From: UBA5109 sp038148755
Lineage (GTDB): Bacteria; Pseudomonadota; Gammaproteobacteria; Pseudomonadales; Pseudohongiellaceae
Length of the DNA stretch: 64,000 nt
Assembly: GCA_038148755.1 (NCBI GenBank)
Contig: JAYQWA010000003.1
Span: 62,001-126,000, forward strand
Direction: 5' to 3'
A program made the translations under genes and the position numbers. A model generated the notes under the pieces. The model made no database searches, was not told where the DNA came from, and saw only the letters and a program-made list of their open reading frames with translations. Positions 35,395-43,318 of this stretch are shown one piece after another. The stretch's first letter is position 1. Each line of letters opens with the position of its first letter.

Positions 35395-35624
35395 TGTCTA
35401 TTGAGTGGAATAATAATGGTGCTGGGAATGGTCATCATTTTATGACGAATATCTTTATTGAAATGCCACGTGCTGGTTATGTCACAGGTAAATCGATGGC
35501 TATAGTGACGAACAGAGCACCTGGCGACAGTGTAGATCTTAATAACCATGGCATGTATGAATGGACATTTAAACAGGAAGACGGCAAGTGGAAAATTGCC
35601 AGTTTGGAGTTGTTTTATAATTAA
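35395..35624 (+). pseudogene. C-terminal remnant of an NTF2/SnoaL-like protein
   Basis: The last 70 or so codons of an open frame ending at 35624 match the second half of NTF2/SnoaL proteins: GHHFMTNIFIEM, a strand with GKSMAIVTNR, and HGMYEWTFKQEDGKWKIASL. The first half of the domain, which includes the long helices, is missing. Upstream codons run back into the 5' end of the monooxygenase gene without a plausible start or ribosome-binding site. I read it as a truncated, probably inactive copy. The exact left boundary is uncertain. Confidence 0.5.
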
Positions 35625-35807
35625 ATAGGCATAGTTTCTATTGCAGCTCTCAAATAGGACACCGGGCTAATTGGCTATACGCTTAAATCAGAATTTGAAA
35701 TGCTGAGTAATATCCTTCATATTATAGTCTGCAGGTTAACATTAATTATAAAGTAGGTGCCGGCGATTTTTTTTACGCATTCAAAGCAATGCCAAGGGGT
35801 AAAACTG

Positions 35808-36851
35808 ATGCGAATTATCACTTCTCCACAGGGTGGACGGGATTCAGCTATTTCACTATCTAAAAATGCGCTGTCAGTGCTTGTTTTGGCTGGCTTGATC
35901 TTTTTCGTTGCATCAGATGTAAATGCCCAGGCAACACTGGAAGAAATGGATTGGGCCTTTGCCATTTCACCAGCATTTCCGCGTGAAGAAGACGATGGCA
36001 GTTTGCACTCTTTACCTGGCAGTGATCGTATGTTCAGGCTTGATGAAGCCAGGAACCAGTTTGGCCCGGCCGACTGGTATCCGCAGGATCATCCTGACAT
36101 GCCCCCCATTGTTGCTGTTGGCCGTGAGTCGGCAGGGATAATGGCCTGTTCCCTGTGTCATTATCCCAATGGTCAGGGCAAACCTGAAAATGCCAGTGTG
36201 GCAGGACTCGATCCGAATTACTTTATTCAACAGATTGAAGACATGCGAGATGGCTTGCGTACTAGTGCCAACACGGCCAAAGCCAACACAGCAATGATGG
36301 TAGCTTTTGCCGTCAATATGACCGATGAAGAAGTACAACAGGCAGCCGAGTATTTTGCCTCTATCGAATGGCGTCAGTGGATCGACGTTGTAGAGACTGA
36401 CATGGTGCCATTAACCTATCTGCGTGGTGGCTTACACATTCCCTATGAGGGCGATGAAGCTGGAGAAGAACCTATTGGTCAACGCATCATCGAAATGCCG
36501 GTTGAACCGAAGGATACTGAGCTGTGGCGTAATCCTCGCTCTGGTTTCAGGGCACTGGTACCGGTGGGTGCTATCAGTGCGGGTGAGGAACTGGCCAGTA
36601 CAGGCGGTGATAAAACCATTACTTGTTCCATATGTCATGGCGACCAGCTTCAGGGACTGGGGCAGGTACCACCATTGCGGGGCAGGTCCCCAAGCTATCT
36701 TGCCCGGCAGCTGTTTGATTTCCAGCAGGGCACCAGACAGGGAGTCTGGTCTCCCCTGATGGATGCCGTGGTAGAAAAACTGACCGGAGAGGATATTATC
36801 AATCTCACCGCCTATCTGGGCTCCCTACCCATAGACAATACCTTTGAATAA
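35808..36851 (+). CDS. Diheme periplasmic cytochrome c
   Basis: About 347 residues from ATG 35808, which has AAGGGG upstream; an upstream TTG at 35757 is less likely. A signal peptide (ending ASDVNAQ) is followed by two heme sites: CSLCH at residues 114-118 and CSICH near residue 270 (TITCSICHGDQLQGLGQVPP). The second half resembles cytochrome c4 or class I cytochromes, including the PPLRGRSPSYLARQLFDFQQG pattern. The pair of domains suggests periplasmic electron transfer from a dehydrogenase to a terminal oxidase. The partner is not clear; the next gene encodes a quinone-reductase-like protein after 100 bp. Confidence 0.85.
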   Translation: MRIITSPQGGRDSAISLSKNALSVLVLAGLIFFVASDVNAQATLEEMDWAFAISPAFPREEDDGSLHSLPGSDRMFRLDEARNQFGPADWYPQDHPDMPPIVAVGRESAGIMACSLCHYPNGQGKPENASVAGLDPNYFIQQIEDMRDGLRTSANTAKANTAMMVAFAVNMTDEEVQQAAEYFASIEWRQWIDVVETDMVPLTYLRGGLHIPYEGDEAGEEPIGQRIIEMPVEPKDTELWRNPRSGFRALVPVGAISAGEELASTGGDKTITCSICHGDQLQGLGQVPPLRGRSPSYLARQLFDFQQGTRQGVWSPLMDAVVEKLTGEDIINLTAYLGSLPIDNTFE

Positions 36852-36951
36852 AGTCTTTTGGTATTCAGTTAACTGACATCCCGATTAACTGGATAACAAT
36901 TCAACTCGAATCATCAATTTAATTACAGAAAGTTCTGTAGTGGAATATTAA

Positions 36952-37968
36952 ATGAAAGCAGTCGGCTATGCCAAATCCCTTGAAGTTACTGATCCAAATG
37001 TACTGGAAGATATCGAGTTGCCACAACCTTCTCCTGGAAACAGGGATCTGCTGGTAAAAGTAAATGCTGTATCCGTTAATCCTGTCGATACCAAAGTTCG
37101 TAAACGTACTGAACCACCCGGGGGTGAGTACAAGGTGCTGGGCTATGATGCGGTTGGCGAAGTGGTCGAGGTTGGCAGTGAAGTGAGCACCTTTAGCGTT
37201 GGTGACAGGGTCTGGTATGCCGGTGATATAACAAGACCGGGCACCAATTCAGAATACCATCTGGTTGATGAAAGAATTGCAGGCAAGGCTCCACAGTCAT
37301 TGGGTGATGCAGAAGCGGCGGCCGTGCCGTTAACAGCCATTACCGCATGGGAACTGTTATTTGATCGCTTGCAAATCCCTCAGAGTGATCAGTCTGATGA
37401 TGTGCGGCTGCTGGTTATCGGTGCTGCCGGCGGTGTTGGTTCGATTCTGGTGCAACTGGCTGCCCAGTTGACCGGTGCAACAGTGGTTGGTACGGCTTCA
37501 CGTCCTGAGAGTCAGGCATGGGTAAGTGAACTGGGCGCTGACCATGTCATTGATCATCATAAATCTTTTGCTGAAGAGTTGGAGAGAGTAGGGCTGGCTA
37601 ATGTGACACATGTAATTGCCCTAACCCATACTGACCAGCATTATGACAAGATTGTTGAGGTCATCGCCCCTCAGGGAAAAATAGCATTGATCGATGATCC
37701 TGTTGGCGGTCTGGATATTATGAAGCTCAAACAGAAATCGGTGTCGTTGCATTGGGAGTTGATGTTTACCCGCTCCATGTTCCAGACAGAAGACATGGCA
37801 GAACAGGCTGCCTTACTAAACAGTGTGTCAGAACTGGTGGATGCCGGAAAACTGAAAACCACAATGGGCGAAAACTATGGCGTGATCAATGCTGAAAACC
37901 TGATCAGGGCGCATGCCCAAATTGAAAGCGATACATCCATTGGCAAAATAGTGCTGGAAGGTTTTTAA
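36952..37968 (+). CDS. Zinc-type alcohol dehydrogenase/quinone oxidoreductase family protein
   Basis: A 338-residue medium-chain reductase. The N-terminal GroES-like part has VNAVSVNPVDTKVRKR and LGYDAVGEVVEVGSEV. The nucleotide-binding domain has IGAAGGVGSILVQLAAQLTG. Zinc ligands of true alcohol dehydrogenases are not evident, so this is the zinc-independent, NADPH:quinone or enone-reductase-like type, despite the common family name. Substrate unknown. It is followed after 57 bp by a truncated transporter frame. Confidence 0.87.
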   Translation: MKAVGYAKSLEVTDPNVLEDIELPQPSPGNRDLLVKVNAVSVNPVDTKVRKRTEPPGGEYKVLGYDAVGEVVEVGSEVSTFSVGDRVWYAGDITRPGTNSEYHLVDERIAGKAPQSLGDAEAAAVPLTAITAWELLFDRLQIPQSDQSDDVRLLVIGAAGGVGSILVQLAAQLTGATVVGTASRPESQAWVSELGADHVIDHHKSFAEELERVGLANVTHVIALTHTDQHYDKIVEVIAPQGKIALIDDPVGGLDIMKLKQKSVSLHWELMFTRSMFQTEDMAEQAALLNSVSELVDAGKLKTTMGENYGVINAENLIRAHAQIESDTSIGKIVLEGF

Positions 37969-38025
37969 GCCTGTTTTGAATGCTGGATCCATGAAAAATA
38001 ACAAGCTCACCAGGCGGTAAGCGCA

Positions 38026-38298
38026 ATGAGTACAAGTGAAACTGAAACCAATTCCGGTAAAAATGAAACCGGGATGCTAGCCAGGTTTATTGATACCAGC
38101 AAACCTTATGACATTGAAGGCATTCCTCTAAGGTTATATGTCCTGATCGCTGTTTTGTCAGTGGCAATCCTGCAATTGGATTTGTTGACTCAGGCCGGCG
38201 TTGCTGGTGCCTATGCTGTGATGTGGACCATTGCATTATTTTTCTATGCTAGTGATGGCCTGTTACAGGATTTTAGGTTTATTATTATTCTGCAGTAA
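38026..38298 (+). pseudogene. Probable N-terminal fragment of a 2-hydroxycarboxylate transporter
   Basis: A 90-residue frame. The first 40 residues are polar, ending KPYDIEGIPLRLYVL; the next segments form one or two membrane helices (VLIAVLSVAILQL, GAYAVMWTIALFFYA). The GIPL-x-LY pattern followed by a helix and an AVM segment resembles the start of 2HCT citrate/malate transporters (CitS/CimH), normally over 400 residues. The frame ends at 38298 and the rest is absent; a different gene starts 30 bp later. Alternatively it is an unrelated small membrane protein. Family assignment is tentative. Confidence 0.4.
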
Positions 38299-38328
38299 AA
38301 AACACAGAATATAAAAAAGGGAGTCACA

Positions 38329-38961
38329 ATGAAAAAAATTTACATACTGATTTCAGTAGCATTATATTTATTTTCAGCTAATGCTTTTTCACAAACCACT
38401 GAAGTTGAGAATATGAGCTTTTTTGTTACCAGTGTTGGTAGCGGCAGAGGTGGAGATCTTGGTGGGCTTGCCGGTGCTGATGCGCACTGTCAGGCTCTAG
38501 CAACAGCTGCAGGTGCCGGTCATAGAGAGTGGCGTGCTTATCTCAGTAATGATGCAGATAATTTTGGTGATATGATCAACGCCAGAGACCGGATAGGTGA
38601 AGGGCCCTGGTATAACGCACATGGCATACTAATAGCCGCTAATGTGTATGATCTGCATCTTTACAATAAAACTATTACTGCTTATACGGCTGTAGATGAA
38701 AACGGCAACATGATAGATTCAAGTCGCCACGATATGTTGACCGGAGCCACGGAAGGAGGTAGTGCATTTTTACCGGATGAAGCTGATCATACCTGTAATA
38801 ACTGGACTAGCAGTGATGAGGGTAGTGCCAATCTTGGGCACAGCGACCGTTGGGGAGGAAATGTTTCCTGGAATGACACACATGTCAGTGCAGGCTGCAG
38901 TCAGGAAGCTTTAATCAGTACTGGTGGAGACGGTTTATTTTACTGTTTTGCAGCTGACTGA
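38329..38961 (+). CDS. Secreted lectin/endostatin-like-fold protein
   Basis: A 210-residue exported protein with a signal peptide ending NAFSQ. The mature part starts MSFFVTSVGSGRGGDLGGLAGADAHC and continues with WRAYLSNDADN, GPWYNAHG, then CNNWTSSDEGSANLGHSDRW and a final DGLFYCF. This pattern (VTS-x-G-x-G, ADAHC, WRAYLS, CxNWTS) is common in environmental secreted proteins with an endostatin/C-type-lectin-like fold, and four cysteines probably form two disulphides. The function is unknown; surface binding is inferred. GGAG lies upstream of the ATG, and a strong terminator follows. Confidence 0.75.
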   Translation: MKKIYILISVALYLFSANAFSQTTEVENMSFFVTSVGSGRGGDLGGLAGADAHCQALATAAGAGHREWRAYLSNDADNFGDMINARDRIGEGPWYNAHGILIAANVYDLHLYNKTITAYTAVDENGNMIDSSRHDMLTGATEGGSAFLPDEADHTCNNWTSSDEGSANLGHSDRWGGNVSWNDTHVSAGCSQEALISTGGDGLFYCFAAD

Positions 38962-38997
38962 GCTTTTTCCAGTTTGTAATAAACAGCATAAAGAATA

Positions 38998-39025
38998 AAA
39001 AAGGGTGCCATAAGGCACCTTTTTT
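38998..39025. terminator. Bidirectional intrinsic terminator
   Basis: Stem ggtgcc (39004-39009) and ggcacc (39014-39019) with an ataa loop, extended by A:T pairs, and flanked by an A run upstream and T run (39020-39025) downstream. It separates the secreted lectin-like gene from the convergent EamA transporter. Confidence 0.9.
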
Positions 39026-39036
39026 ATGAATGAAAT

Positions 39037-39987
39037 TTAATTATGTTCGGTTTTAACAGCTAGTCTTTTTCTAAAGGAAGGTATCACTGCAGTCAGTATT
39101 GAGCCTGTTACCAGTAATAAAGCACCAATTATAGAAAGCAGCCCAAGTCGATCGGTAAATTCGTAGGCGGGATAGATAAGGACCAGTAATTTTAAGGCAG
39201 CAATAGTGAATAAAGGAGCCAGAGCAAGCACAGCGCTGACCTTTGAAGCATCCCAGCAGTTTAAGGCTTCTGCAAAAGCGCCATAAGCAAGCAGAGTGTT
39301 CAGGCAGCAAAATAATAGCAGGAAGAATTGAAACCGGCTTAATTGAAAAAGGCTTAACGGTGATACAAAGGGCAGCAGGATTATTACTGACAGTAAATAT
39401 ATTAAAAACAGAATTTGCACCGAAGAAAAGTTAACCAGCAACTGCTTTTGTAACAGCGCATAGGCGGTCCAGGTAACAGCGGCAATAACAAGCATTAATA
39501 CGCCGATGGTTTCCTGATTACCAAAGTTAACAAATTCTTTTAAGCGGGAATTAAAAAAAAGCAGCAGTCCTGCCACTATTAATGCAGCGCCAATTTTTTG
39601 TATGGGAACAAAAGATTCCTTGTAGATAATTACGCCACCAAGAATTAGAAACAAGGTGGATAATTGGATAACAGCCTCACTGGTTTCGCCATTGACATAA
39701 TAAAGACTATAGGCAAAAAAGAAGTAGTTACCGCTTAGCCCCAGAGCTGCCAGTAGCAAAAAGAATATAGTCTGCCTGTTAAAATTCAGTTTAGCAGGAA
39801 GTTTTCTGTTGGCAGCCAGCCATATGAAAAGTACCAGCCCGGAAACTAAAAAGCGGTACCAGACAACAGTGGTGGAATCCATGCCGGCCAGTAATTCTTT
39901 TAGTGCAATAGGAAGCACACCCCATAATGTAGAGGCAGTCAGTGACAGAAAAAAACCAGCTACATGTCTTTGGTTGGGGCTATGCAT
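39037..39987 (-). CDS. EamA/DMT-family transporter
   Basis: A 316-residue membrane protein with about ten predicted helices in two EamA repeats. The first starts FFLSLTASTLWGVLPIALKELL and the second near TIGVLMLVIAAVTWTAYALLQK. Family members export or import small metabolites such as amino acids or nucleosides; the substrate here is not predictable. The last helix ends with a short basic tail (FRKRLAVKTEHN). It is a monocistronic gene, divergent from prpE with about 200 bp between them. Confidence 0.88.
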   Translation of the reverse strand: MHSPNQRHVAGFFLSLTASTLWGVLPIALKELLAGMDSTTVVWYRFLVSGLVLFIWLAANRKLPAKLNFNRQTIFFLLLAALGLSGNYFFFAYSLYYVNGETSEAVIQLSTLFLILGGVIIYKESFVPIQKIGAALIVAGLLLFFNSRLKEFVNFGNQETIGVLMLVIAAVTWTAYALLQKQLLVNFSSVQILFLIYLLSVIILLPFVSPLSLFQLSRFQFFLLLFCCLNTLLAYGAFAEALNCWDASKVSAVLALAPLFTIAALKLLVLIYPAYEFTDRLGLLSIIGALLLVTGSILTAVIPSFRKRLAVKTEHN

Positions 39988-40193
39988 GAGAGCAAGTGAC
40001 TAAATTGGTGAAACCACAATATGCTATCACGTCGTCCTGAAGCGCAGTTAAGAAATTCTTCAGCGAAGGTTTTTTAAACTGCCAGGTAGTCAGGCTACTT
40101 TATTATTTTCTTCGGGCAGTCTTTCTTTGATATAGTCTAGCTCTTAATAAAGCTGGACTGAGTACGAATAAGTTATCCAGAAAGGAATTTTGA

Positions 40194-42071
40194 ATGTCAT
40201 ACCAGCAGGAATACCAGCACTCGATTGAAAATCCAGCCGGGTTCTGGAAAGAAAAGGCCAGATTGATTGACTGGTATCAGTTTCCCGAGAATATTTTAAG
40301 TACCGACGAATACGGTGTTGAACGCTGGTATGCCGACGGTGAATTGAATACTTGTTACCTGACACTGGACTACCATATTGAGCAGGGTCGTGGTGAACAG
40401 CTGGCGCTTGTTTATGATTCACCGGTTACCAATCAGAAAAAAACCTATACCTATAAAGAGCTGCGTGATGAAGTTGCGCAGTGCGCCGGCATGCTAAAGC
40501 AATTAGGCGTAGAAAAAGGTGATCGTGTCGTTATCTATTTGCCGATGATCCCCGAAGCGGCGATATCAATGCTGGCCTGCGCGAGGCTGGGTGCTATTCA
40601 TTCCGTGGTGTTTGGTGGTTTCGCGCCACCGGAGCTTGCTGTTCGACTAGATGATGCTACCCCCAAAATATTGCTGACAGCTTCCTGTGGCATTGAGATT
40701 AATCGCGTTATTGAATACAAACCCCTGGTTGATGATGCTATTGATATCGCATCACACAAACCTCAGTCTGTTGTCGTGTATCAGCGCGAACAGGTACAGG
40801 CAGAATTAATTACTGGACGTGACCTCGATTGGACAGCGCTGCTAAAAAATGCCACACCGGCAGGCTGTGTGCCGGTAAAGGGAACTGATCTGCTTTACAT
40901 CTTGTATACCTCCGGTACCACGGGTAAGCCGAAAGGTGTTGTCAGAGAAAACGGCGGACATGCGGTTGCAATGAAATACAGTATGTCGGCCATTTATGGC
41001 ATTGAGCCTGGCGATGTGTTCTGGGCGGCATCTGATGTGGGCTGGGTTGTCGGCCACTCTTATATTGTTTATGCGCCCCTGTTGCAGGGATGTACGACCA
41101 TATTGTATGAAGGCAAACCGGTAATGACACCGGACGCCGGTGCTTTCTGGCGTGTGATTTCGGAATATGGGGTGAAAGCGATTTTCAGTGCGCCAACGGC
41201 ATACCGGGCAATAAAAAAAGAAGATCCCAATGGTGAACTAGCAAAGCAATATGATCTTTCCTGTTTGAAAACTATTTTTGCTGCCGGTGAGCGACTTGAC
41301 CCACCTACCTATGAATGGCTAAGTGAAACCTACCAATTACCGGTAATCGATCACTGGTGGCAAACCGAAACCGGTTGGGCAATGGCCGCTAATCCGATTG
41401 GTATTGAACACCTGCCGGTTAAATCAGGTTCAGCCACCATGCCAGCTCCTGGTTACTATATCGATATTCTTGATGAGGAGGGCAGGCTACTGGAAGCCAA
41501 CGAGCAGGGATTTATCGCTATTAAATTGCCTTTACCGCCGAGTGGTCTGACCTCAATCTGGCAGGATACTGAACGTTTTAAAGAATCCTATCTTCAACAA
41601 TTTCCGGGTTATTTTGCCACGGGCGATGGTGGTTATAAGGATGATGATGGTTATCTGTATATTATGGGTCGTGTTGATGATGTAATAAATGTAGCAGGAC
41701 ATCGTTTATCAACCGGCGAGATGGAAGAGATCATCGGTAAACATCCCCTGGTTGCCGAGTGTGCTGTGATTGGTCGCCGTGATGAACTTAAAGGTCAGAT
41801 GCCGATGGGTTTTGTAGTTGTCAAAAATACCCAGGATTCTGCTACTGACAGTAATACTGAAATCGCTCAACAGCTGGTTCACATGGTGCGAAAGGAAATT
41901 GGTGCGGTGGCATCATTTAAAGAAGCACTGATCGTTTCGCGTTTACCAAAAACACGTTCCGGGAAAATTCTGCGCAAAACCTTAAGAGCGATGGTCGATG
42001 GTGATGACTATGTTATCCCCTCAACCATTGAAGATCCGGCAGCACTGGAAGAGATTAAAGCCCTGCTCTGA
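40194..42071 (+). CDS. prpE: Propionyl-CoA synthetase (acyl-CoA ligase)
   Basis: A 625-residue acyl-CoA synthetase of the acetyl/propionyl-CoA ligase group. Blocks are SIENPAGFWKEKARLIDWY at the start, the AMP-binding loop YTSGTTGKPKGVVRENGGH, ASDVGWVVGHSYIVYAPLL, WWQTETGW, and the catalytic lysine segment RLPKTRSGKILRKTLR. The RENGGH variant and the WVVGHSYIVYAPL block are typical of PrpE. It forms propionyl-CoA from propionate and in marine bacteria also activates acrylate. An AcuI-type reductase gene converges on it 48 bp downstream. AAGGA precedes the ATG. Confidence 0.92.
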   Translation: MSYQQEYQHSIENPAGFWKEKARLIDWYQFPENILSTDEYGVERWYADGELNTCYLTLDYHIEQGRGEQLALVYDSPVTNQKKTYTYKELRDEVAQCAGMLKQLGVEKGDRVVIYLPMIPEAAISMLACARLGAIHSVVFGGFAPPELAVRLDDATPKILLTASCGIEINRVIEYKPLVDDAIDIASHKPQSVVVYQREQVQAELITGRDLDWTALLKNATPAGCVPVKGTDLLYILYTSGTTGKPKGVVRENGGHAVAMKYSMSAIYGIEPGDVFWAASDVGWVVGHSYIVYAPLLQGCTTILYEGKPVMTPDAGAFWRVISEYGVKAIFSAPTAYRAIKKEDPNGELAKQYDLSCLKTIFAAGERLDPPTYEWLSETYQLPVIDHWWQTETGWAMAANPIGIEHLPVKSGSATMPAPGYYIDILDEEGRLLEANEQGFIAIKLPLPPSGLTSIWQDTERFKESYLQQFPGYFATGDGGYKDDDGYLYIMGRVDDVINVAGHRLSTGEMEEIIGKHPLVAECAVIGRRDELKGQMPMGFVVVKNTQDSATDSNTEIAQQLVHMVRKEIGAVASFKEALIVSRLPKTRSGKILRKTLRAMVDGDDYVIPSTIEDPAALEEIKALL

Positions 42072-42118
42072 GATTTACCCGGATAGCGACATTAAAACTT
42101 TGACTGCATTGTCCAGGT

Positions 42119-43120
42119 TTAGGCATTTACATCAATCACAACCCGGCCTTTAACTTTTCCCTGCAAAATCTGGTCTGCCAGTTCAGGCACTTTTGCCAGT
42201 GGTTCGACAGTGTAGATTTCGGCCAGTTTATTCAAGTCGAGAACTTCCGCAAGCCGGTTCCAGGCACGTCGGCGAATTGCAAGAGGAGCCATGACAGAAT
42301 CAATACCGCTGAGTTTTACGCCTCGAAGAATGAAAGGAATGACTGAAGAGGTGAATTCAGCGCCGCCGGTCAGTCCACACATGGTGACAATACCTGCATA
42401 TTTTGTCTGAGCGATGGCCGTGCTTAATGTTTTGCCGCCGACACAATCAACGACAGCTGACCAGGTTTCTGATTCGATGGGTTTGCAGTCACGCGCCAAT
42501 TCATCTCTGTTAATGAGCTCTGATGCCCCCAGTCCTTTCAGGAAGTCAGCATTTTCTGCAACACGGCCACTTGATGCCGTGACTTCATAACCGAGGGATG
42601 AAAGCAGGCTGACGGCTATTGTTCCTACGCCGCCTGAAGCACCTGTTACCAGCACTTTACCGTCCTCAGGCTTAACCCCATGATCTTCGATGGCAAGTAC
42701 GCAGAGCATGGCAGTATAGCCAGCTGTACCAATTGCCATAGCCTGCTCCAGGGAAATGGCATCAGGCACACGAATTAAAAAATCGGGATTCAGCTGCGCT
42801 TTTTGCGCATAGCCACCATGGTGTCTTTCAGATAACCCGTAACCGTTTACCAGAACCCGGTCTCCTGCTTGCCAGTTGGGGTCGGAAGATTCAGTAACTG
42901 TGCCTGCAAGGTCAATACCGCAAACCAGTGGAGGTTTCTGCACTATTGGCACCGGGCTATGTTGGGATACTGCAAGACCATCTTTGAAATTTACCGTTGA
43001 GTAAGCGACATCAACATGAACTTTTTCATCTCTTAAATCAGTCGTTGATAACTGCGTGAGTCTGCCTTTTTTTTCATCATTGATATTGTCAAAAACAATC
43101 GCGTTAAAAGTGTTACTCAT
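42119..43120 (-). CDS. acuI: Acrylyl-CoA reductase AcuI-type (YhdH family)
   Basis: A 333-residue medium-chain reductase of the YhdH/AcuI type. Family blocks are VAYSTVNFKDGLAVS, PLVCGIDLAGTVTES, GYGLSERHHGGYAQKA, AIGTAGYTAMLCV, VTGASGGVGTIAVSLLSSLGY, and a late LSGIDSVMAPLAIRRRAWNRL. AcuI reduces acrylyl-CoA to propionyl-CoA with NADPH. Combined with the neighbouring PrpE it makes a complete route from acrylate to propionyl-CoA, relevant to 3-hydroxypropionate or DMSP catabolism. No DMSP lyase gene was recognised in the window. The two genes converge, so they are not one operon. Confidence 0.88.
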   Translation of the reverse strand: MSNTFNAIVFDNINDEKKGRLTQLSTTDLRDEKVHVDVAYSTVNFKDGLAVSQHSPVPIVQKPPLVCGIDLAGTVTESSDPNWQAGDRVLVNGYGLSERHHGGYAQKAQLNPDFLIRVPDAISLEQAMAIGTAGYTAMLCVLAIEDHGVKPEDGKVLVTGASGGVGTIAVSLLSSLGYEVTASSGRVAENADFLKGLGASELINRDELARDCKPIESETWSAVVDCVGGKTLSTAIAQTKYAGIVTMCGLTGGAEFTSSVIPFILRGVKLSGIDSVMAPLAIRRRAWNRLAEVLDLNKLAEIYTVEPLAKVPELADQILQGKVKGRVVIDVNA

Positions 43121-43318
43121 GGAAATCTCTCTTTCGTTATAGGTGATCTTGAATCAAATATTCGAGGCTTGTTAAGTATGTAAATAATATGAAATATAAT
43201 GCCAGTTTCTTGCTTAATTGAATGAATAATCTACACTAGCCGCGTCTCAGAGTCATGACAGTGGCAGTATATGCCAGTTCAGGCTTCCATTCCGTCAAGT
43301 TGATAAATCAGGGTTGTG

